Source: a virus. Taken from it: a DNA stretch of 26,527 nucleotides. The notes under the pieces are model-generated. The model saw only the letters and a program-made list of their open reading frames with translations, was not told the DNA's origin and did not search any database. This document shows, one piece after another, positions 1 through 9,000 of the stretch. How positions within the stretch are numbered: position 1 is the first letter of the stretch; each line of letters begins with the position of its first letter. The DNA lies in IMG/VR virus record IMGVR_UViG_3300046747_000157, positions 1 to 26,527 of that record, one strand, 5' to 3'. A program made the position numbers and the translations under genes.

Positions 1-3000
1 GCCCATCAGCTTGGTGAGGGCTGACAGCGTCTCATCAGCCACCCCGACAGCGGCAGCACCGGCTTTCTTGATCACCTCGGCGGTGGAGGGACGCGTGCCA
101 ACCTTCTGACGCGCCGCATCAAGCCACGCCTTGGTTTGCGGGCGCTGGTTGGCGTGATCGATCAGGCTCTTGAAATGATCGTAGTAGCCCTGGATCGTGC
201 CAGAGTACGGGCGGCCCTGCTCTTCTTTGCCGGGGATATCAGCCGTCGAGTTGGCGATCCGCAAGTGCTCATGGGAGGCGCGGTTATCGGCCTCCATGAT
301 CGGCTCAAGCTCGGCGACCTTCGTGTAGTCCCAGATTGGCTTCCCGTCCGGGCCCTTCTCTTTCTTGATCAGGTCATCGAACCAGCCGTGACGAGCCTTC
401 GTCATCTCCTCGTAGAACTTGATACGCTCCTTCATCCAAGCGAGCGACTCTTGCCAGGTCTTGAAGGCCGGGACCTTGTACGCCTCAGTCTTCGGCTCTG
501 GAGTTGTGGAGGTCTGAAGAACAGAGGTATCCCGAATAGAAATCTGATTGACCCCAATGCTCTTGGGGGTCCCGACAACAAGCTTTACATCACCATGCTG
601 CTTGAGCGCCGCTTCTACCTTCTCGGGTTTCCACGGGCCGTGCCATAACTTAGCACCGGTACCGCTAACAATACTAACGTCCTCCCCAGTCTTGGCACCA
701 CCAAACACATACGCAACGTCACCGGGATTGAGATCTTTCAGTTCATAGTTGTGAACAACTCTGGTCCCGCCCTTAACGCTGGCTTTGGGCCCGCCTCCGT
801 AGCTGCTGGCAATGTCATGAGACGAGGTGAGATAAACGCCATCGCCCATGTCTCCACCGCGAAATACACGGAGGGCATCCTTGCTTGTGGTCCCAGATTC
901 TACGCCACGAAATAGAGTTCCAAGATTTGGCTTGGCGTTAGGATCGATGTCGCTTGGCGATTCGGGAACTTTGTAGGCAGCGGTGGTCTTCTTCTGCTCA
1001 GGTAGCGTATCATTGAGGAAGTTGTCCAGCTCGTTGAGATCGTCTTGGGTAGCCGGGGTCAGAGCCCCGCCAGTGTCTCCAGGCTCACCAGGAGTCCCTC
1101 TAGGGTGTCCAGTTTCTTTAGGTCCCGTGGTAGGAGTTTCTGTACCAGTCTCTCCAGGTCCGGATTCATCGATGCCTCCGCCGAGAACTGGTCCGGGGTT
1201 TCGTGGTCCCCCGGTTCCTCCAGCACCACGCCCACCTCCGCGAGTCGTTCCCTTACCTCCCTCATCGCCTGTACCGGATCCGGTGCCTGGGACATAAGGT
1301 CGCTCAGTCTGACTTCGAACAACTGGTTTTGGTCCATGGATCAGCCCTTTCACTTCGTCCCACGTAGCGAGTACGCGGGGCACGTCGGCGGCCGGCACTT
1401 TGCGCAGCGACGGCGTTCGGCCGTCAATCACGATAACGTCGACAGGCCAGCCAGCCCCTTGACGTTCGTACAGGTTGCCCGACACAGTGAAGTGGTCGAC
1501 TACGTTGAAGTTCTTATATAGGACTTGGTAGAACTCGCGTTTAGCCTTACCCTGGTAGGCTTTTGAGCGCTTTGCCTCGGTGGACGCCATCTTGTTGACA
1601 CCGCCCACGATCAGCACCGCACGACCATCATCCTTCAGGTGCTGGAGCGCACGCAGCGCAATGACGTGGTCGGCTTCGTTGGTGTGGTAGCCTTTCTGGA
1701 TATCACTAAGATCGTACGTGATCGTCTTACCATGGTCATCCTTGGTGGCCCCGAACGGTGGGTTGGCCACGATGACGTCGTACGTCTCATCAGCGGGGTA
1801 GCTCTTCGGCGCGAGCGCGTCCTTCTGAAGTGGTGCAAAACCGAGATCCTGGAGATTGTTGGCGCGATTCTTGTCGATCTCGATAGCGGTGGTCTTGGAA
1901 GCGTTCGCCACGAGCAGCAACGCGCCATTGCCGGCGGTCGGTTCGAGGACAGACGACTCACGTGTCATACCTGCGAGGTAATCCACCATGTAGGCGAGGG
2001 GGATTGGTGTGGAGAGCTGCTGAAGGACCGCGGACGTGGTGGTCTTCGCAGACAGGCGGGGCTGACGACCGTAGAGGTCGAGCAGTGCGTCGAACGCATC
2101 CTTTTCGGTAATGTCCTTCGGGCCCGGGTTGGGCTTGATGCGGTGACTGAATTCGGTAGCAATCTCACGGGCGCGCTTGACGACACCAAGCTCTAATTCT
2201 TCCTCAATCTGCTTGTCGTTGAGGTCCTTGAAACCTTCCTCGCGCGCGAACGCACGAGCAGCCAGAATGTCCTTGAAGCCTTCGGCGCGGAAGTGATTCG
2301 CAAACGCCTCTGACAGCTTGGGCTGGCCGTAGCCACGCTTCACTGACCAGTCTTGCTTCTCGACCGTCACTTCCCCGGGGACGCCCGTAAGCTTCCCGGA
2401 CTTGTCGGACTGGAGTGCGTCGAAGAAGGCTGCGAACTTCTCGTTGATGTAGCGGCGCTCACTCCCGGTCGGGTATGGGTTGGCCTTGTACCCATCCCCA
2501 GCGAAGCGATCTTCCTCAACGCCCTGGACACCAAACGGGCTGGAGACGCCCATCTCCTTGAGCTTGTCGAACACGAACGCTTCCCCGGCGCGCGCCCACA
2601 GCTCGTTGGGGCGACGCCAATACTCGCCGAGCGCGTCAGCTTCCTTGTAGAAGTCAGTCGGGACAAGCTCGCGGTAGACAGTACCGTACTTGAGGGTATT
2701 AATTAGGCGCTCATAGAGCGGAATGTTCTTGTCGGCGCCCCTGAGCTGGTCCCGGTGCCACTTGCTGCCGCCATCCTTGGCGATCGCGGCACGAGACTCG
2801 TCGGCCCTCTTCTTCCAATTTTCGAGATGAACTGTCTCAGCCTTCAACTTTTCATCCACGCGCGCAAGCGCCTGAGCAGGCGTCTCGCGCTGGAAGTAGA
2901 GGGACTGCATAACGTCCATCGCGGCTTTCGCCAACCGCGGCGAGAAGTCGGGGAACTTATCCATGGCCCTGGCCTTGGTCCACTCGAAAGTAGCAATCTT

Positions 3001-6000
3001 GGGGACTGCCTTGTTTCTCCAGCCGGAGATCGAATGGATTGTCGACCCGTACGCCCCACTTTTGCGCATCAGATTGGCGACGTTGAAATCAATCCCATGC
3101 AGCAATTCGTGGATCAGGCTCCCGGCGTGCGGCCGCGTCACATTGGTGACGTTCTCGTGCGCCTCGAAGGTCGCCCCAGCCTTGCCGCCCTGTCCGCGCG
3201 CCCCCCACGCCATCCCGATCCGGAACGGACCTTGCATGGAAAGGGCTTTAGGATTTGTCCACCCAACCGCGTCCATGAAATCATGGAGGGCGTCGTACGC
3301 ATCATTCAGAAGCTGCTGGCGCTCATCACCCTTCCTGACCCAATTACCGAACTGATTGCCGCGGAAGTCAAAGTGACTTTTGCCGTCCTTGTTGGCGAAC
3401 TCTTCAGGCGTGATATCACGTCCCTGTCGATGGTCTGGCCCGACGCGCTCGATCGTCTTGAGGTACGGACGGACCGGTTCTTTGGGGCCGCCCTCGGGCT
3501 TGCCCTTGTTGGTTTCGTATAGCTCGCGAGCCTTGACGACGGCTTCATCGCGCGTATCGAAAAACTGGAACCCAGTATCCTGCTTGAACCTTCCATCCTT
3601 CTCATAGGGATTGAAGGTACCGTCCTTCAGGAGTGGCTTGCCGCTCTTATCATCAATGCTCCAGCCCGACTTCTGGCTTAGCTCAGTCTTCTTGAACCTG
3701 GAGTGGTTGAGGGTGTAGACCCGATTCCACGGCTCAATGTTGGGCCAGCCCTTCTTGATCTCAGCATCGATCTTGCGGCGATCCTTGCTGGTGAGTTCGA
3801 ACGGGTGCTTGTAGGAGTAGCTGCTACCCCAGCGCTTCTTAGTCTTGCGCAGAACCGGTGCGAGCTTGTCCCAATCCGAGTAGGTCCCGATACCGCTCAC
3901 CATCTCGTTGAGCAGATCCTCAACCCCCTTGGTGTCATCCCAGGTCTTGACACCCTCAGCGACCTCGCGGAGCTTGCGTACGAGATCAATGTACTGTTGC
4001 TGCTGTCCAGCGTCGTGGGGCTGCACCGGGAGCTTGTCGTACCAGAGCTTGACCGCGTAGGCGGCACTCGCCTCCACGCCCTCGCCCACCATCTTGGCGT
4101 AGTCAGGCCGCGGCCATATGTTATCTTTCTTGATGAACTTGGTCTTCTCGGCATCCGTCATCCCGCCGAGTTCTTCGTCCGTGAGACCGGTGCCAAACTT
4201 GTGCTTGCGGGCGCCCTTGATCACCTCGCCGGTATCAGTGATGCCGGGTGACTTTGGCCCCCCGGTGCTGCCGCGGCCCTTCTTGACCTTTGGTGCCGGG
4301 AGATCAGTGACCTCGCCTTGCTGGAGAACCGTCTCCCCACCGATCACCATCGAGGGCTTGCGGATTATGACCTCATCGCCCATCTTCGGCTCAGTCTCAG
4401 AGCCTCCCGTATAGACGTGATGAACCGGGTCGAACGCTACCTTATCGCCAGTCTTCCCGACCGCCGTGATGCCCTGCTCCTTGCCGATCTTCATCACCCA
4501 GCGAACCAGAGCGGCATCGCTCTTGGGTTCGTACTTGAGCATACGGGCGGCCATGCGCGCCGACTGCGTGACGAGCTTATTCTTGAGTTCGGCGAATTTC
4601 TCTTTCGATGTTTCCTTCAGTTGCGGCTTGATGTAGCGATCCTGCATCGCCGCCGCGATGTATTTGTTCGCCTCGGCTTGCACCATCTGGTCTTGCCAGG
4701 CTGGCTCAGTCTTACCAAGAGCCTTCGTGACTTCAGCGGGCGTTCGTGCGGCCGTACCATCCGCATTGAGAACATACGCCATGTGCCGCTTTTCGGAGCC
4801 AATACTCAGCGCGGCCTGATCGATTCTCGGCGTTATCTCCGATTTATTATCCATTGGATAAAGGGTGATCTTGCCATCACTTTGCAATTGCTTCAGCGTT
4901 GCATGCAATTCAGGCAAAGGCATATCGAGTTTATCAGCCAAATCGGCAATGAGTATCCGTCCTGTACTCTGTACCGATTGGGCAGCAGCACTGGTTAGAT
5001 CACCGGCTTCCGTCTTTACTGCGTTCTCTTCTGTAAAACTCGGGAAGTTATGACTCAGCAAACTGCCGGACCACTTTTTGTTCTTCTTGATCCAGCGATA
5101 TCCGGAAGCGAACCAGAGCTTCTTTCCGTTCGGGAATTCTTTGAGTTCAGGCTCACTGACAATCTTGATTCTATCGGTCGCCTTACCATTCGGCACCACG
5201 ATGACGCGCGGCTCGAACGGCTTCTCAGGCGCCTTCAACGAGCTGTCAGCGATCTTGAGCGCGATGGTCTTGCGGCCCTCTTTGCGCGTGACGCGGTAGC
5301 CCGGCGCACCATCCTTCATCGCGATGGCGTTGGTGACCTTGTATTCTTTCCCGGCGTACTTTCCGGTCTCGACCGTTACTCGATCCCCGACTGCGAACCT
5401 ATGCTCGCCAGGGCCTCCGCGTACGGATTCTGTAGCGGCTCCCTCTGATCGCTCAGTTGCGGCGCCAGCGACGGACTTTCCTGATTCGGTAGTGAGTCCG
5501 GACTTCCCGGGCTCGGATCCTTGAGCTTTCCTTGCTCCTTCGCCCTCGCCAGTGCCAACCCCATGCCGGCTAGGTTGCCCGCTTTCCGGCTCCCCGACTG
5601 CCGTATTTTCTTGGCCCGGCTCCTGTACTGCGCCGGATTCAGTGCTCGTCTCATCGGTGACCTCTTCCCATGCGTGAGCGAGCGCCTCAAGCGAGGGCTC
5701 GCCGTCCTTCATGAACTTGCGGGCTTTGGTCAACACGTCCTCTGGGATTTTGTCGAAGGGGAAGCCGAGCTTGGCCGCAGCTTTCCTCAACAGAGGGTCG
5801 TAGTCAACCTGTTTTAGAACTGGGGTTTCACCAGTGGGACTTTCGGTGCCTTCTGGGCGCCCATGAACGGAGGTTGGTTCCCCGGTTGGGTGCTCGGATT
5901 GAACAGTCCCTTCGGGGTGGGATTCGGGCTGAACAGTGCCTGGTCCTTCGCTGACACCGGATTTGCTAGTGGGCTGGCGTGGACCGCCGGTGCCAGTGGT

Positions 6001-9000
6001 TTCAGTTTCATTTTCTTGTTCGCCAGCTTCGCCGCGCTCATGAACCCCGTGTTCAGTAGTTTCGGCAGCTCCCCGCTCAGTTGCGGCGCCTGCTTCCTGA
6101 GCTTGTACGCCATGTTCAGGTGAAACGACGGCTTGAACGTCGGTGTCAATTTCGTCGTGAGCTTGTTCGACGGCGTCCCTGGTATCTTTGCCATTCTGTT
6201 TCTCTATCTCTTCATCGGTGGTGAGGCCGAGACTCTTTGCGTACTCCGTCATCACGACGCCGAGCGCCTGCCCGACGTCCCAGCCGTGCTTCTTCATCAG
6301 CTCAGCGACGGCCGTATGGACGGCATCGAAGTGCTGGAATTTCTCCCACTCCTGTGCCGACATGGTCGGCCTGAGAACGGCTTCTATCTCTTTGTGGTAG
6401 TCCTTGGTGCCTGTTACTTCGTCGAGGAACGCATCAAGCTCACTGATTTTTTCGTCAAGATTCTTCTCGGGCTGCGGAACCGGCTGCTCAGTCGCTGGTT
6501 GAGTGGTCGGACCCTCGGCTGCGGCACCCCCCTCGCCCCCCGATCGCGGCGGGGTCCTAGGACCACCACCTACCTCAGTCCCCCCACTGGAGGTAGGAGA
6601 GGATGGCCCACCGGTCGGACCCTCTCCTGCGCTGACCTCGCCGGGAGAGGGTCCTTCTTTTGCAACCTCATGGAGTTCCGTGATAGGATTGCCAAAATGG
6701 TTCCGTGTTCCGCTATTCCAAAGCTCAAGCGGTAGCAATCCTTTTGCCGGAACAGTGCTGTAAGAAAGGTTTGTCGATGTCGGAGAACCACCCACCTTAC
6801 CGGTCTTTGTGTTCTTCCAGACGGTTGATATCCTATCGGCGCGTACGACAATCCGTGCGCCACCACCCTGCGGCGGAGCAAGAGCGCGAGCCACCTGTTC
6901 GGTCACATAGACGGTCTGATTCGACCGTGGCTGCGGACCACGAGCCGACTCAGAACCCGCTGGCCTGGTGGTGGATGCGTTGCGAGTAGTGGTGCCGTCA
7001 TTATGCACCACGTAGGTCGAGCCCTGCGCGGTCGTGAAGCCAGCGACTTTGGGCTGGCCAGTCTGCTTCTGCGGGTTGGCGAGGCGCTCGCGCAAGCCCT
7101 TGTTGTACGGCTGCTTGGCGACCTTGCCGGTCTTGGTCCACTCTTTGAACTGTTCGGGGGTAATTGACGTGATGGCACCGACACGCGACATCGCGTTGTC
7201 GCTGTAACTACCCAGGTAAGCGTGGACAGCCGCGGCCGCGCTCGGGAAGCCGTGCATGACCTTGTGCTCGTCGAACTTGCCATCCTTATCGAGCTGGTCG
7301 ATCACAAAGGTGTCGGTGCCGTGCCCAAGGAACATATCGAGGCCCTGGGGCTTCGCCTTGGTGCTGTCGGCCCCTTGAATGCGTTTGGCACGCCCATACG
7401 GGACCGGCATGGCAGGCGAGATCCACTCGGGCTTGCCGGTCTCCTTATTGATCGGGCCTTTGCGCACGCCGCCACGATCGGTCTCGATCGAGACGCTCCC
7501 CATACCGGTGAGGCCAAGCTCTGGGACGTTGACGTGCGTGTGCTGGTAGCGGCTACTGATTCGCTGCTGTGGGGATGGATTGGGGTTGGCGACGCCACCC
7601 TGGGCTGCCTGCTCGGGGGTGAGCGGCGCCTCGCGCGTGCCAGGCTTAGGACCGGTCTGCGGCGCCTGGTACTTGTAGCGCCCCTCGATAACGGCGCGCT
7701 GCGCCTCCCGGAGACGGCGCTCGGGCGACATCTTGGCGATGTCCTCAGGTGACCAGTCCTTGAGGGCGGCGGTCTGCTGCTCGGGCGTCCATTCGGCGAC
7801 GGGGGGTCCGTACTTCTGGCGAAGCTGATTCGCAAACGCCACGATGTCGGCTTCGCGGTTCTGGCCCTTGAAGTTCGCCGGATCTTGGTCGAATGCCTTG
7901 AGGGTCTCGGACGCCTCAGCGAAGGTCTTGTCTTCCTTTGGCGGCTCGGTGCTGGTCTCACCGGTAGCGGCACCGGGGGCAGCAGTACCGGCCTCGCGCG
8001 CCGCGCGCGCCGCCATGAAGTCGTCCATCTCCTTGCGCCACGCGGCGCCACGCTCGGTGCCGGGTCCGGTATAGGGGCCACCTGGTGAGCCAGGGGCTGG
8101 ACCACCCGGCGCAGCCCCGGCGCGCCGCAGGAAGTCGGCCACGTCCTCTGGACTGGACGGACCACCACCCGGTGGCGGAGTAATAGGTGCCTCAGGAGGA
8201 GGCGCACCAGGAGGCCCCTTCTCATTGCGTTGCATGACGGCGCCGGTACCACCAAAGACCACGCCTCCGAACATGCCACCCAGGAAGTTGTTGGTTACGG
8301 AGAGGACTTGCTGGTAGGCGGTCTTGTCACCACCGACGTACTCTTGAGCCCACTCCGAAATGATCTGTTGCAAGCCCTCGGTAGAACCCTCGATAAGGGC
8401 GCCATTGACGATATCGTGGACCAGTCGGTGCCGGAGACTGGTTTTGGCCTTTTCCAGAAGCTTTTTACCGAGGATGTTGTACTCGCTGTAGATATCGAGC
8501 ATGGCCATCGGCACGGCCGCGGTAGCCGCAACCGAGTCGACCCATTTCTGCGAGACCGTACCGTCGGCGATCTTCTTGTTGATGGCATCACTCTCGGCAA
8601 TGTCGTCTCCGACATCACCAAGGTTCTGCACGTAGGACGGCAATGACATGCCGGCCCAGTTGCCAATGGTCCCACCCACAACAGCACCGGGTGGGCCAGC
8701 TACGGCCGTGCCCCATGCGCTACCGACGGCAGTACCAATGCCAGCACCCACGAACGACGGGATCGAGCTGGCGACCGCCTGCGCGGTATTGTAACCAGCG
8801 AACGATCCAACATCTTGGAGGAACGGAACAAGCCCCTCGCCGGTGCGAATGTTTTCAATACCGGCCACACGTGCGTTGTATGGATCGGATGACTTCTTGC
8901 CGTACGCAGTTAGCTCCTTGGAGGCGGCCTCCATCTCGGGCCGATTGAACAAGCGGCCATAAATCTCACCAGCGCGCCCAATCATCTTGGCGTTCTGGTA

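Noticed and set aside
2755-3522. Plus-strand frame of 255 codons
   Set aside because: It lies opposite the FGNWV/zincin region of the giant protein and has no features of its own.
5376-6194. Short minus-strand frames (104 and 126 codons) in the linker region of the giant gene
   Set aside because: They are out of frame with the giant gene, have no ribosome sites worth noting, and overlap low-complexity Glu/Gly/Thr coding that creates open shadow frames.
7302-8279. Minus-strand frame of 325 codons within the giant gene
   Set aside because: It is in a different frame from the giant gene, is extremely Arg/Ser/Pro-rich and has no motif, while the giant frame there encodes recognisable domains.
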